This document shows positions 11,401-26,400 of a DNA stretch of 64,000 nucleotides, piece by piece (the stretch's first letter is position 1; every line of letters begins with the position of its first letter). The DNA comes from Hippasteria phrygiana (Eukaryota > Echinodermata > Asteroidea > Valvatida > Goniasteridae). A program made the position numbers and the translations under genes. The DNA is taken from NCBI GenBank assembly GCA_037893225.1, contig JAZGUH010000550.1, forward strand, positions 496,001-560,000, read 5' to 3'. The notes under the pieces were generated by a model. The model searched no databases. It was not told the origin of the DNA and saw only the letters and a list, made by a program, of their open reading frames with translations.

Positions 11401-11515
11401 GAAAATAAACATTGCGAGGTTTGAATTTTCTCCACAAGTTTGAACTCTAAGAAGCCGCCGATGATTGCAACATGTAGCGCCAGATCTAAGCTATCCATAC
11501 ATGTCAAAATTACTG
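5484..11515. repeat. Tandem duplication of a 13-monomer block (3016 bp)
   Basis: The stretch 5484-8499 repeats at 8500-11515. Three private changes recur at exactly 3016 bp: acaaaatttta (6794 and 9810), gttgtcctg (7213 and 10229) and gatatgtcatgc (7813 and 10829). The one internal difference I noticed is actctagg near 8198 against actctggg near 11214. Boundaries are set by the flanking mismatch at 5484 (A) versus 8500 (C) and are good to within one monomer. Confidence 0.9.
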
Positions 11516-14500
11516 CATTTGGTTGATATTTCATGCAATTATGAATGAGTAAAGCAAGACCATACCCCAGGGAATTTGACAGGCATGGAGCAATAAATAA
11601 AAGGTAATATGCACACAGATGTTGGCCGGAAAGAAAATAAACATTGCGAGGTTTGAATTTTCTCCACAAGTTTTAACTCTAGGAAGCCGCCGATGATTGC
11701 AACATGTAGCGCCAGATCTAAGCTATCCATACATGTCAAAATTACTGAATTTGGTTGATATTTCATGCAATTATGAATGAGTAAAGCAAGTCCATACCCC
11801 AGGGAATTTGACATGCATGGAGCAATAAATAGACGGTAACATGTACACAGATGTTGGCCGGAAAGAAAATAAACATTGCGAGGTTTGAATTTTCTCCACA
11901 AGTTTTAACTCCAGGAATCCGCCGATGATTGCAACATGTAGCGCCAGATCTAAGCTATCCATACATGTCACAATTACTGCATTTGGTTGATATTTCATGC
12001 AATTATGAATGAGTAAAGCAAGTCCATACCCCAGGGAATTTGACATGCATGGAGCAATAAATAGACGGTAATATGTACACAGATGTTGGCCGGAAAGAAA
12101 ATAAACATTGCGAGGTTTGAATTTTCTCCACAAGTTTGAACTCTAAGAAGCCGCCGATGATTGCAACATGTAGCGCCAGATCTAAGCTATCCATACATGT
12201 CAAAATTACTGCATTTGGTTGATATTTCATGCAATTATGAATGAGTAAAGCAAGACCATACCCCAGGGAATTTGACAGGCATGGAGCAATAAATAAAAGG
12301 TAATATGCACACAGATGTTGGCCGGAAAGAAAATAAACATTGCGAGGTTTGAATTTTCTCCACAAAATTTAACTCTAAGAAGCCGCCGATAATTGCAACA
12401 TGTAGCGCCAGATCTAAGCTATCCATACATGTCAAAATTACTGAATTTGGTTGATATTTCATGCAATTATGAATGAGTAAAACAAGTCCATTCCCCAGGG
12501 AATTTGACATGCATGGAGCAATAAATAGACGGTAACATGTACACAGATGTTGGCCGGAAAGAAAATAAACATTGCGAGGTTTGAATTTTCTCTACAAGTT
12601 TTATCTCTGGGAAGCCGCCGATGATTGCAACATGTAGCGCCAGATCTAAGCTATCCATACATGTCAAAATTACTGCATTTGGTTGATATTTCATGCAATT
12701 ATGAATGAGTAAAGCAAGTCCATACCCCAGGGAATTTGACAGGCATGGAGCAATAAATAAAAGGTAATATGCACACAGATGTTGGCCGGAAAGAAAATAA
12801 ACATTGCGAGGTTTGAATTTTCTCCACAAAATTTAACTCTAAGAAGCCGCCGATAATTGCAACATGTAGCGCCAGATCTAAGCTATCCATACATGTGAAA
12901 ATTACTGAATTTGGTTGATATTTCATGCAATTATGAATGAGTAAAGCAAGTCCATACCCCAGGGAATTTGACAGGCATGGAGCAATAAATAGAAGGTAAC
13001 ATGCACACAGATGTTGGCCGGAAAGAAAATAAACATTGCGAGGTTTGAATTTTCTCCACAAGTTTTAACTCTAAGAAGCCGCCGATAATTGCAACATGTA
13101 GCGCCAGATCTAAGCTATCCATACATGTCAAAATTACTGAATTTGGTTGATATTTCATGCAATTATGAATGAGTAAAACAAGTCCATTCCCCAGGGAATT
13201 TGACATGCATGGAGCAATAAATAGACGGTAACATGTACACAGATGTTGGCCGGAAAGAAAATAAACATTGCGAGGTTTGAATTTTCTCTACAAGTTTTAA
13301 CTCTGGGAAGCCGCCGATGATTGCAACATGTAGCGCCAGATCTAAGCTATACATACATGTCAAAATTACTGCATTTTGTTGATATTTCATGCAATTATGA
13401 ATGAGTAAAGCAAGTCCATACCCCAGGGAATTTGACATGCATGGAGCAATAAATAGACGGTAATATGTACACAGATGTTGGCCGGAAAGAAAATAAACAT
13501 TGCGAGGTTTGAATTTTCTCCACAAGTTTGAACTCTAAGAAGCCGCCGATGATTGCAACATGTAGCGCCAGATCTAAGCTATCCATACATGTCAAAATTA
13601 CTGCATTTGGTTGATATTTCATGCAATTATGAATGAGTAAAGCAAGACCATACCCCAGGGAATTTGACAGGCATGGAGCAATAAATAAAAGGTAATATGC
13701 ACACAGATGTTGGCCGGAAAGAAAATAAACATTGCGAGGTTTGAATTTTCTCCACAAGTTTTAACTCTAGGAAGCCGCCGATGATTGCAACATGTAGCGC
13801 CAGATCTAAGCTATCCATACATGTCAAAATTACTGAATTTGGTTGATATTTCATGCAATTATGAATGAGTAAAGCAAGTCCATACCCCAGGGAATTTGAC
13901 ATGCATGGAGCAATAAATAGACGGTAACATGTACACAGATGTTGGCCGGAAAGAAAATAAACATTGCGAGGTTTGAATTTTCTCCACAAGTTTTAACTCC
14001 AGGAATCCGCCGATGATTGCAACATGTAGCGCCAGATCTAAGCTATCCATACATGTCACAATTACTGCATTTGGTTGATATTTCATGCAATTATGAATGA
14101 GTAAAGCAAGTCCATACCCCAGGGAATTTGACATGCATGGAGCAATAAATAGACGGTAATATGTACACAGATGTTGGCCGGAAAGAAAATAAACATTGCG
14201 AGGTTTGAATTTTCTCCACAAGTTTGAACTCTAAGAAGCCGCCGATGATTGCAACATGTAGCGCCAGATCTAAGCTATCCATACATGTCAAAATTACTGC
14301 ATTTGGTTGATATTTCATGCAATTATGAATGAGTAAAGCAAGACCATACCCCAGGGAATTTGACAGGCATGGAGCAATAAATAAAAGGTAATATGCACAC
14401 AGATGTTGGCCGGAAAGAAAATAAACATTGCGAGGTTTGAATTTTCTCCACAAAATTTAACTCTAAGAAGCCGCCGATAATTGCAACATGTAGCGCCAGA

Positions 14501-14848
14501 TCTAAGCTATCCATACATGTCAAAATTACTGAATTTGGTTGATATTTCATGCAATTATGAATGAGTAAAACAAGTCCATTCCCCAGGGAATTTGACATGC
14601 ATGGAGCAATAAATAGACGGTAACATGTACACAGATGTTGGCCGGAAAGAAAATAAACATTGCGAGGTTTGAATTTTCTCTACAAGTTTTATCTCTGGGA
14701 AGCCGCCGATGATTGCAACATGTAGCGCCAGATCTAAGCTATACATACATGTCAAAATTACTGCATTTGGTTGATATTTCATGCAATTATGAATGAGTAA
14801 AGCAAGTCCATACCCCAGGGAATTTGACATGCATGGAGCAATAAATAG
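10673..14848. repeat. Tandem duplication of a nine-monomer block (2088 bp)
   Basis: The order A, K, B, C, D, F, C, A, B at 10673-12760 repeats at 12761-14848. Markers include the tgttgat B monomer (11289 and 13377) and the aatccgcc F monomer (11910 and 13998). The last B monomer of the first unit (12529-12760) is a hybrid: it has the tatctctggg body but then ctatccatac and a C-like tail. The second copy (14617-14848) keeps ctatacatac. A private acatgtgaaaat occurs near 12897. The block overlaps the end of the 13-monomer duplication. Confidence 0.88.
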
Positions 14849-17800
14849 ACGGTAATATGTACACAGATGTTGGCCGGAAAGAAAATAAACATTGCGAGGT
14901 TTGAATTTTCTCCACAAGTTTGAACTCTAAGAAGCCGCCGATGATTGCAACATGTAGCGCCAGATCTAAGCTATCCATACATGTCAAAGTTACTGCATTT
15001 GGTTGATATTTCATGCAATTATGAATGAGTAAAGCAAGTCAATACCCCAGGGAATTTGACAGGCATGGAGCAATAAATAAAAGGTAATATGCACACAGAT
15101 GGTGGCCGGAAAGAAAATAAACATTGCGAGGTTTGAATTTTCTCCACAAGTGTTAACTCTAGGAAGCCGCCGATGATTGCAACATGTAGCGCCAGATCTA
15201 AGCTATCCATACATGTCAAAATTACTGCATTTGGTTGATATTTCATGCAATTATGAATTAGTAAAGCAAGTCCATACCCCAGGGAATTTGACAGGCATGG
15301 AGCAATAAATAAAAGGTAATATGCACACAGATGTTGGCCGGAAAGAAAATAAACATTGCGAGGTTTGAATTTTCTCCACAAAATTTAACTCTAAGAAGCC
15401 GCCGATAATTGCAACATGTAGCGCCAGATCTAAGCTATCCATACATGTCAAAATTACTGAATTTGGTTGATATTTCATGCAATTATGAATGAGTAAAGCA
15501 AGTCCATACCCCAGGGAATTTGACAGGCATGGAGCAATAAATAGAAGGTAACATGCACACAGATGTTGGCCGGAAAGAAAATAAACATTGCGAGGTTTGA
15601 ATTTTCTCCACAAGTTTTAACTCTAAGAAGCCGCCGATAATTGCAACATGTAGCGCCAGATCTAAGCTATCCATACATGTCAAAATTACTGAATTTGGTT
15701 GATATTTCATGCAATTATGAATGAGTAAAACAAGTCCATTCCCCAGGGAATTTGACATGCATGGAGCAATAAATAGACGGTAACATGTACACAGATGTTG
15801 GCCGGAAAGAAAATAAACATTGCGAGGTTTGAATTTTCTCTACAAGTTTTAACTCTGGGAAGCCGCCGATGATTGCAACATGTAGCGCCAGATCTAAGCT
15901 ATACATACATGTCAAAATTACTGCATTTTGTTGATATTTCATGCAATTATGAATGAGTAAAGCAAGTCCATACCCCAGGGAATTTGACATGCATGGAGCA
16001 ATAAATAGACGGTAATATGTACACAGATGTTGGCCGGAAAGAAAATAAACATTGCGAGGTTTGAATTTTCTCCACAAGTTTTAACTCTAGGAAGCTGCCG
16101 ATGATTGCAACATGTAGCGCCAGATCTAAGCTATCCATACATGTCAAAATTACTGAATTTGGTTGATATTTCATGCAATTATGAATGAGTAAAGCAAGTC
16201 CATACCCCAGGGAATTTGACATGCATGGAGCAATAAATAGACGGTAACATGTACACAGATGTTGGCCGGAAAGAAAATAAACATTGCGAGGTTTGAATTT
16301 TCTCCACAAGTTTTAACTCCAGGAATCCGCCGATGATTGCAACATGTAGCGCCAGATCTAAGCTATCCATACATGTCACAATTACTGCATTTGGTTGATA
16401 TTTCATGCAATTATGAATGAGTAAAGCAAGTCCATACCCCAGGGAATTTGACATGCATGGAGCAATAAATAGACGGTAATATGTACACAGATGTTGGCCG
16501 GAAAGAAAATAAACATTGCGAGGTTTGAATTTTCTCCACAAGTTTGAACTCTAAGAAGCCGCCGATGATTGCAACATGTAGCGCCAGATCTAAGCTATCC
16601 ATACATGTCAAAATTACTGCATTTGGTTGATATTTCATGCAATTATGAATGAGTAAAGCAAGTCAATACCCCAGGGAATTTGACAGGCATGGAGCAATAA
16701 ATAAAAGGTAATATGCACACAGATGGTGGCCGGAAAGAAAATAAACATTGCGAGGTTTGAATTTTCTCCACAAGTGTTAACTCTAAGAAGCCGCCGATAA
16801 TTGCAACATGTAGCGCCAGATCTAAGCTATCCGTACATGTCAAAATTACTGTATTTGGTTGATATTTCATGCAATTATGAATGAGTAAAGCAAGTCCATA
16901 CCCCAGGGAATTTGACATGCATGGAGCAATAAATAGACGGTAACATGTACACAGATGTTGGCCGGAAAGAAAATAAACATTGCGAGGTTTGAATTTTCTC
17001 TACAAGTTTTAACTCTGGGAAGCCGCCGATGATTGCAACATGTAGCGCCAGATCTAAGCTATACATACATGTCAAAATTACTGCATTTGGTTGATATTTC
17101 ATGCAATTATGAATGAGTAAAGCAAGTCCATACCCCAGGGAATTTGACATGCATGGAGCAATAAATAGACGGTAATATGTACACAGATGTTGGCCGGAAA
17201 GAAAATAAACATTGCGAGGTTTGAATTTTCTCCACAAGTTTGAACTCTAAGAAGCCGCCGATGATTGCAACATGTAGCGCCAGATCTAAGCTATCCATAC
17301 ATGTCAAAATTACTGCATTTGGTTGATATTTCATGCAATTATGAATGAGTAAAGCAAGTCCATACCCCAGGGAATTTGACATGCATGGAGCAATAAATAA
17401 AAGGTAATATGCACACAGATGGTGGCCGGAAAGAAAATAAACATTGCGAGGTTTGAATTTTCTCCACAAGTGTTAACTCTAAGAAGCCGCCGATAATTGC
17501 AACATGTAGCGCCAGATCTAAGCTATCCGTACATGTCAAAATTACTGTATTTGGTTGATATTTCATGCAATTATGAATGAGTAAAGCAAGTCCATACCAC
17601 AGGGAATTTGACATGCATGGAGCAATAAATAGACGGTAATATGTACACAGATGTTGACCGGAAAGAAAATAAACATTGCGAGGTTTGAATTTTCTCCACA
17701 AGTTTGAACTCTAAGAAGCCGCCGATGATTGCAACATGTAGCGCCAGATCTAAGCTATCCATACATGTCAAAATTACTGCATTTGGTTGATATTTCATGC

Positions 17801-17864
17801 AATTATGAATGAGTAAAGCAAGACCATATCCCTGGGAATTTGACAGGCATGGAGCAATAAATAA

Positions 17865-19720
17865 AAGGTAATATGCACACAGATGTTGGCCGGAAAGAAA
17901 ATAAACATTGCGAGGTTTGAATTTTCTCCACAAAATTTAACTCTAAGAAGCCGCCGATAATTGCAACATGTAGCGCCAGATCTAAGCTATCCATACATGT
18001 CAAAATTACTGAATTTGGTTGATATTTCATGCAATTATGAATGAGTAAAACAAGTCCATTCCCCAGGGAATTTGACATGCATGGAGCAATAAATAGACGG
18101 TAACATGTACACAGATGTTGGCCGGAAAGAAAATAAACATTGCGAGGTTTGAATTTTCTCTACAAGTTTTAACTCTGGGAAGCCGCCGATGATTGCAACA
18201 TGTAGCGCCAGATCTAAGCTATACATACATGTCAAAATTACTGCATTTGGTTGATATTTCATGCAATTATGAATGAGTAAAGCAAGTCCATACCCCAGGG
18301 AATTTGACATGCATGGAGCAATAAATAGACGGTAATATGTACACAGATGTTGGCCTGAAAGAAAATAAACATTGCGAGGTTTGAATTTTCTCCACAAGTT
18401 TGAACTCTAAGAAGCCGCCGATGATTGCAACATGTAGCGCCAGATCTAAGCTATCCATACATGTCACAATTACTGCATTTGGTTGATATTTCATGCAATT
18501 ATGAATGAGTAAAGCAAGTCCATACCCCAGGGAATTTGACATGCATGGAGCAATAAATAGACGGTAATATGTACACAGATGTTGGCCGGAAAGAAAATAA
18601 ACATTGCGAGGTTTGAATTTTCTCCACAAGTTTGAACTCTAAGAAGCCGCCGATGATTGCAACATGTAGCGCCAGATCTAAGCTATCCATACATGTCAAA
18701 ATTACTGCATTTGGTTGATATTTCATGCAATTATGAATTAGTAAAGCAAGTCCATACCCCAGGGAATTTGACAGGCATGGAGCAATAAATAAAAGGTAAT
18801 ATGCACACAGATGTTGGCCGGAAAGAAAATAAACATTGCGAGGTTTGAATTTTCTCCACAAAATTTAACTCTAAGAAGCCGCCGATAATTGCAACATGTA
18901 GCGCCAGATCTAAGCTATCCATACATGTCAAAATTACTGAATTTGGTTGATATTTCATGCAATTATGAATGAGTAAAACAAGTCCATTCCCCAGGGAATT
19001 TGACATGCATGGAGCAATAAATAGACGGTAACATGTACACAGATGTTGGCCGGAAAGAAAATAAACATTGCGAGGTTTGAATTTTCTCTACAAGTTTTAA
19101 CTTTGGGAAGCCGCCGATGATTGCAACATGTAGCGCCAGATCTAAGCTATACATACATGTCAAAATTACTGCATTTGGTTGATATTTCATGCAATTATGA
19201 ATGAGTAAAGCAAGTCCATACCCCAGGGAATTTGACATGCATGGAGCAATAAATAGACGGTAATATGTACACAGATGTTGGCCTGAAAGAAAATAAACAT
19301 TGCGAGGTTTGAATTTTCTCCACAAGTTTGAACTCTAAGAAGCCGCCGATGATTGCAACATGTAGCGCCAGATCTAAGCTATCCATACATGTCACAATTA
19401 CTGCATTTGGTTGATATTTCATGCAATTATGAATGAGTAAAGCAAGTCCATACCCCAGGGAATTTGACATGCATGGAGCAATAAATAGACGGTAATATGT
19501 ACACAGATGTTGGCCGGAAAGAAAATAAACATTGCGAGGTTTGAATTTTCTCCACAAGTTTGAACTCTAAGAAGCCGCCGATGATTGCAACATGTAGCGC
19601 CAGATCTAAGCTATCCATACATGTCAAAATTACTGCATTTGGTTGATATTTCATGCAATTATGAATTAGTAAAGCAAGTCCATACCCCAGGGAATTTGAC
19701 AGGCATGGAGCAATAAATAG
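17865..19720. repeat. Two tandem copies of the A-B-H-C2 tetramer (928 bp each)
   Basis: Monomers at 17865, 18097, 18329 and 18561 (A, B, H, C2) are followed by the same four types at 18793, 19025, 19257 and 19489. The B monomer in the second copy has a private actttggg (T at 19103). The same tetramer, whole or part, occurs near 3017, 6729, 24129-26912, 31089-32944, 47099-48716, 49419-51042 and 62051-63570, making it the commonest local higher-order unit. Confidence 0.85.
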
Positions 19721-20416
19721 AAGGTAATATGCACACAGATGTTGGCCGGAAAGAAAATAAACATTGCGAGGTTTGAATTTTCTCCACAAGTTTTAACTCT
19801 AGGAAGCCGCCGATGATTGCAACATGTAGCGCCAGATCTAAGCTATACATACATGTCAAAATTACTGCATTTGGTTGATATTTCATGCAATTATGAATGA
19901 GTAAAGCAAGTCCATACCCCAGGGAATTTGACATGCATGGAGCAATAAATAGACGGTAATATGTACACAGATGTTGGCCGGAAAGAAAATAAACATTGCG
20001 AGGTTTGAATTTTCTCCACAAGTTTGAACTCTAAGAAGCCGCCGATGATTGCAACATGTAGCGCCAGATCTAAGCTATCCATACATGTCAAAATTACTGC
20101 ATTTGGTTGATATTTCATGCAATTATGAATGAGTAAAGCAAGACCATACCCCAGGGAATTTGACAGGCATGGAGCAATAAATAAAAGGTAATATGCACAC
20201 AGATGTTGGCCGGAAAGAAAATAAACATTGCGAGGTTTGAATTTTCTCCACAAGTTTTAACTCTAGGAAGCCGCCGATGATTGCAACATGTAGCGCCAGA
20301 TCTAAGCTATCCATACATGTCAAAATTACTGAATTTGGTTGATATTTCATGCAATTATGAATGAGTAAAGCAAGTCCATACCCCAGGGAATTTGACATGC
20401 ATGGAGCAATAAATAG

Positions 20417-23400
20417 ACGGTTACATGTACACAGATGTTGGCCGGAAAGAAAATAAACATTGCGAGGTTTGAATTTTCTCCACAAGTTTTAACTCCAGGA
20501 AGCCGCCGATGATTGCAACATGTAGCGCCAGATCTAAGCTATCCATACATGTCACAATTACTGCATTTGGTTGATATTTCATGCAATTATGAATGAGTAA
20601 AGCAAGTCCATACCCCAGGGAATTTGACATGCATGGAGCAATAAATAGACGGTAATATGTACACAGATGTTGGCCGGAAAGAAAATAAACATTGCGAGGT
20701 TTGAATTTTCTCCACAAGTTTGAACTCTAAGAAGCCGCCGATGATTGCAACATGTAGCGCCAGATCTAAGCTATCCATACATGTCAAAATTACTGCATTT
20801 GGTTGATATTTCATGCAATTATGAATGAGTAAAGCAAGTCCATACCCCAGGGAATTTGACAGGCATGGAGCAATAAATAAAAGGTAATATGCACACAGAT
20901 GGTGGCCGGAAAGAAAATAAACATTGCGAGGTTTGAATTTTCTCCACAAGTGTTAACTCTAAGAAGCCGCCGATAATTGCAACATGTAGCGCCAGATCTA
21001 AGCTATCCGTACATGTCAAAATTACTGTATTTGGTTGATATTTCATGCAATTATGAATGAGTAAAGCAAGTCCATACCGCAGGGAATTTGACATGCATGG
21101 AGCAATAAATAGACGGTAATATGTACACAGATGTTGACCGGAAAGAAAATAAACATTGCGAGGTTTGAATTTTCTCCACAAGTTTGAACTCTAAGAAGCC
21201 GCCGATGATTGCAACATGTAGCGCCAGATCTAAGCTATCCATACATGTCAAAATTACTGCATTTGGTTGATATTTCATGCAATTATGAATGAGTAAAGCA
21301 AGACCATACCCCTGGGAATTTGACAGGCATGGAGCAATAAATAAAAGGTAATATGCACACAGATGTTGGCCGGAAAGAAAATAAACATTGCGAGGTTTGA
21401 ATTTTCTCCACAAAATTTAACTCTAAGAAGCCGCCGATAATTGCAACATGTAGCGCCAGATCTAAGCTATCCATACATGTCAAAATTACTGAATTTGGTT
21501 GATATTTCATGCAATTATGAATGAGTAAAACAAGTCCATTCCCCAGGGAATTTGACATGCATGGAGCAATAAATAGACGGTAACATGTACACAGATGTTG
21601 GCCGGAAAGAAAATAAACATTGCGAGGTTTGAATTTTCTCTACAAGTTTTAACTCTGGGAAGCCGCCGATGATTGCAACATGTAGCGCCAGATCTAAGCT
21701 ATACATACATGTCAAAATTACTGCATTTGGTTGATATTTCATGCAATTATGAATGAGTAAAACAAGTCCATTCCCCAGGGAATTTGACATGCATGGAGCA
21801 ATAAATAGACGGTAACATGTACACAGATGTTGGCCGGAAAGAAAATAAACATTGCGAGGTTTGAATTTTCTCTACAAGTTTTAACTCTGGGAAGCCGCCG
21901 ATGATTGCAACATGTAGCGCCAGATCTAAGCTATACATACATGTCAAAATTACTGCATTTTGTTGATATTTCATGCAATTATGAATGAGTAAAGCAAGTC
22001 CATACCCCAGGGAATTTGACATGCATGGAGCAATAAATAGACGGTAATATGTACACAGATGTTGGCCGGAAAGAAAATAAACATTGCGAGGTTTGAATTT
22101 TCTCCACAAGTTTTAACTCTAGGAAGCCGCCGATGATTGCAACATGTAGCGCCAGATCTAAGCTATCCATACATGTCAAAATTACTGCATTTGGTTGATA
22201 TTTCATGCAATTATGAATGAGTAAAGCAAGACCATACCCCAGGGAATTTGACAGGCATGGAGCAATAAATAAAAGGTAATATGCACACAGATGTTGGCCG
22301 GAAAGAAAATAAACATTGCGAGGTTTGAATTTTCTACACAAAATTTAACTCTAAGAAGCCGCCGATAATTGCAACATGTAGCGCCAGATCTAAGCTATCC
22401 ATACATGTCAAAATTACTGAATTTGGTTGATATTTCATGCAATTATGAATGAGTAAAACAAGTCCATTCCCCAGGGAATTTGACATGCATGGAGCAATAA
22501 ATAGACGGTAACATGTACACAGATGTTGGCCGGAAAGAAAATAAACATTGCGAGGTTTGAATTTTCTCTACAAGTTTTATCTCTGGGAAGCCGCCGATGA
22601 TTGCAACATGTAGCGCCAGATCTAAGCTATACATACATGTCAAAATTACTGCATTTGGTTGATATTTCATGCAATTATGAATGAGTAAAGCAAGTCCATA
22701 CCCCAGGGAATTTGACATGCATGGAGCAATAAATAGACGGTAATATGTACACAGATGTTGGCCGGAAAGAAAATAAACATTGCGAGGTTTGAATTTTCTC
22801 CACAAGTTTGAACTCTAAGAAGCCGCCGATGATTGCAACATGTAGCGCCAGATCTAAGCTATCCATACATGTCAAAATTACTGCATTTGGTTGATATTTC
22901 ATGCAATTATGAATGAGTAACGCAAGTCAATACCCCAGGGAATTTGACAGGCATGGAGCAATAAATAAAAGGTAATATGCACACAGATGGTGGCCGGAAA
23001 GAAAATAAACATTGCGAGGTTTGAATTTTCTCCACAAGTGTTAACTCTAAGAAGCCGCCGATAATTGCAACATGTAGCGCCAGATCTAAGCTATCCGTAC
23101 ATGTCAAAATTACTGTATTTGGTTGATATTTCATGCAATTATGAATGAGTAAAGCAAGTCCATACCCCAGGGAATTTGACATGCATGGAGCAATAAATAG
23201 ACGGTAACATGTACACAGATGTTGGCCGGAAAGAAAATAAACATTGCGAGGTTTGAATTTTCTCTACAAGTTTTAACTCTGGGAAGCCGCCGATGATTGC
23301 AACATGTAGCGCCAGATCTAAGCTATACATACATGTCAAAATTACTGCATTTGGTTGATATTTCATGCAATTATGAATGAGTAAAGCAAGTCCATACCCC

Positions 23401-26400
23401 AGGGAATTTGACATGCATGGAGCAATAAATAGACGGTAATATGTACACAGATGTTGGCCGGAAAGAAAATAAACATTGCGAGGTTTGAATTTTCTCCACA
23501 AGTTTGAACTCTAAGAAGCCGCCAATGATTGCAACATGTAGCGCCAGATCTAAGCTATCCATACATGTCAAAATTACTGCATTTGGTTGATATTTCATGC
23601 AATTATGAATGAGTAAAGCAAGTCCATACCCCAGGTAATTTGACATGCATGGAGCAATAAATAAAAGGTAATATGCACACAGATGGTGGCCGGAAAGAAA
23701 ATAAACATTGCGAGGTTTGAATTTTCTCCACAAAATTTAACTCTAAGAAGCCGCCGATAATTGCAACATGTAGCGCCAGATCTAAGCTATCCATACATGT
23801 CAAAATTACTGAATTTGGTTGATATTTCATGCAATTATGAATGAGTAAAACAAGTCCATTCCCCAGGGAATTTGACATGCATGGAGCAATAAATAGACGG
23901 TAACATGTACACAGATGTTGGCCGGAAAGAAAATAAACATTGCGAGGTTTGAATTTTCTCTACAAGTTTTAACTCTGGGAAGCCGCCGATGATTGCAACA
24001 TGTAGCGCCAGATCTAAGCTATACATACATGTCAAAATTACTGCATTTGGTTGATATTTCATGCAATTATGAATGAGTAAAGCAAGTCCATACCCCAGGG
24101 AATTTGACATGCATGGAGCAATAAATAGACGGTAATATGTACACAGATGTTGGCCTGAAAGAAAATAAACATTGCGAGGTTTGAATTTTCTCCACAAGTT
24201 TGAACTCTAAGAAGCCGCCGATGATTGCAACATGTAGCGCCAGATCTAAGCTATCCATACATGTCACAATTACTGCATTTGGTTGATATTTCATGCAATT
24301 ATGAATGAGTAAAGCAAGTCCATACCCCAGGGAATTTGACATGCATGGAGCAATAAATAGACGGTAATATGTACACAGATGTTGGCCGGAAAGAAAATAA
24401 ACATTGCGAGGTTTGAATTTTCTCCACAAGTTTGAACTCTAAGAAGCCGCCGATGATTGCAACATGTAGCGCCAGATCTAAGCTATCCATACATGTCAAC
24501 ATTACTGCATTTGGTTGATATTTCATGCAATTATGAATTAGTAAAGCAAGTCCATACCCCAGGGAATTTGACAGGCATGGAGCAATAAATAAAAGGTAAT
24601 ATGCACACAGATGTTGGCCGGAAAGAAAATAAACATTGCGAGGTTTGAATTTTCTCCACAAAATTTAACTCTAAGAAGCCGCCGATAATTGCAACATGTA
24701 GCGCCAGATCTAAGCTATCCATACATGTCAAAATTACTGAATTTGGTTGATATTTCATGCAATTATGAATGAGTAAAACAAGTCCATTCCCCAGGGAATT
24801 TGACATGCATGGAGCAATAAATAGACGGTAACATGTACACAGATGTTGGCCGGAAAGAAAATAAACATTGCGAGGTTTGAATTTTCTCTACAAGTTTTAA
24901 CTCTGGGAAGCCGCCGATGATTGCAACATGTAGCGCCAGATCTAAGCTATACATACATGTCAAAATTACTGCATTTGGTTGATATTTCATGCAATTATGA
25001 ATGAGTAAAGCAAGTCCATACCCCAGGGAATTTGACATGCATGGAGCAATAAATAGACGGTAATATGTACACAGATGTTGGCCTGAAAGAAAATAAACAT
25101 TGCGAGGTTTGAATTTTCTCCACAAGTTTGAACTCTAAGAAGCCGCCGATGATTGCAACATGTAGCGCCAGATCTAAGCTATCCATACATGTCACAATTA
25201 CTGCATTTGGTTGATATTTCATGCAATTATGAATGAGTAAAGCAAGTCCATACCCCAGGGAATTTGACATGCATGGAGCAATAAATAGACGGTAATATGT
25301 ACACAGATGTTGGCCGGAAAGAAAATAAACATTGCGAGGTTTGAATTTTCTCCACAAGTTTGAACTCTAAGAAGCCGCCGATGATTGCAACATGTAGCGC
25401 CAGATCTAAGCTATCCATACATGTCAAAATTACTGCATTTGGTTGATATTTCATGCAATTATGAATGAGTAAAGCAAGTCCATACCCCAGGGAATTTGAC
25501 ATGCATGGAGCAATAAATAGACGGTAATATGTACACAGATGTTGGCCTGAAAGAAAATAAACATTGCGAGGTTTGAATTTTCTCCACAAGTTTGAACTCT
25601 AAGAAGCCGCCGATGATTGCAACATGTAGCGCCAGATCTAAGCTATCCATACATGTCACAATTACTGCATTTGGTTGATATTTCATGCAATTATGAATGA
25701 GTAAAGCAAGTCCATACCCCAGGGAATTTGACATGCATGGAGCAATAAATAGACGGTAATATGTACACAGATGTTGGCCGGAAAGAAAATAAACATTGCG
25801 AGGTTTGAATTTTCTCCACAAGTTTGAACTCTAAGAAGCCGCCGATGATTGCAACATGTAGCGCCAGATCTAAGCTATCCATACATGTCAACATTACTGC
25901 ATTTGGTTGATATTTCATGCAATTATGAATTAGTAAAGCAAGTCCATACCCCAGGGAATTTGACAGGCATGGAGCAATAAATAAAAGGTAATATGCACAC
26001 AGATGTTGGCCGGAAAGAAAATAAACATTGCGAGGTTTGAATTTTCTCCACAAAATTTAACTCTAAGAAGCCGCCGATAATTGCAACATGTAGCGCCAGA
26101 TCTAAGCTATCCATACATGTCAAAATTACTGAATTTGGTTGATATTTCATGCAATTATGAATGAGTAAAACAAGTCCATTCCCCAGGGAATTTGACATGC
26201 ATGGAGCAATAAATAGACGGTAACATGTACACAGATGTTGGCCGGAAAGAAAATAAACATTGCGAGGTTTGAATTTTCTCTACAAGTTTTAACTCTGGGA
26301 AGCCGCCGATGATTGCAACATGTAGCGCCAGATCTAAGCTATACATACATGTCAAAATTACTGCATTTGGTTGATATTTCATGCAATTATGAATGAGTAA

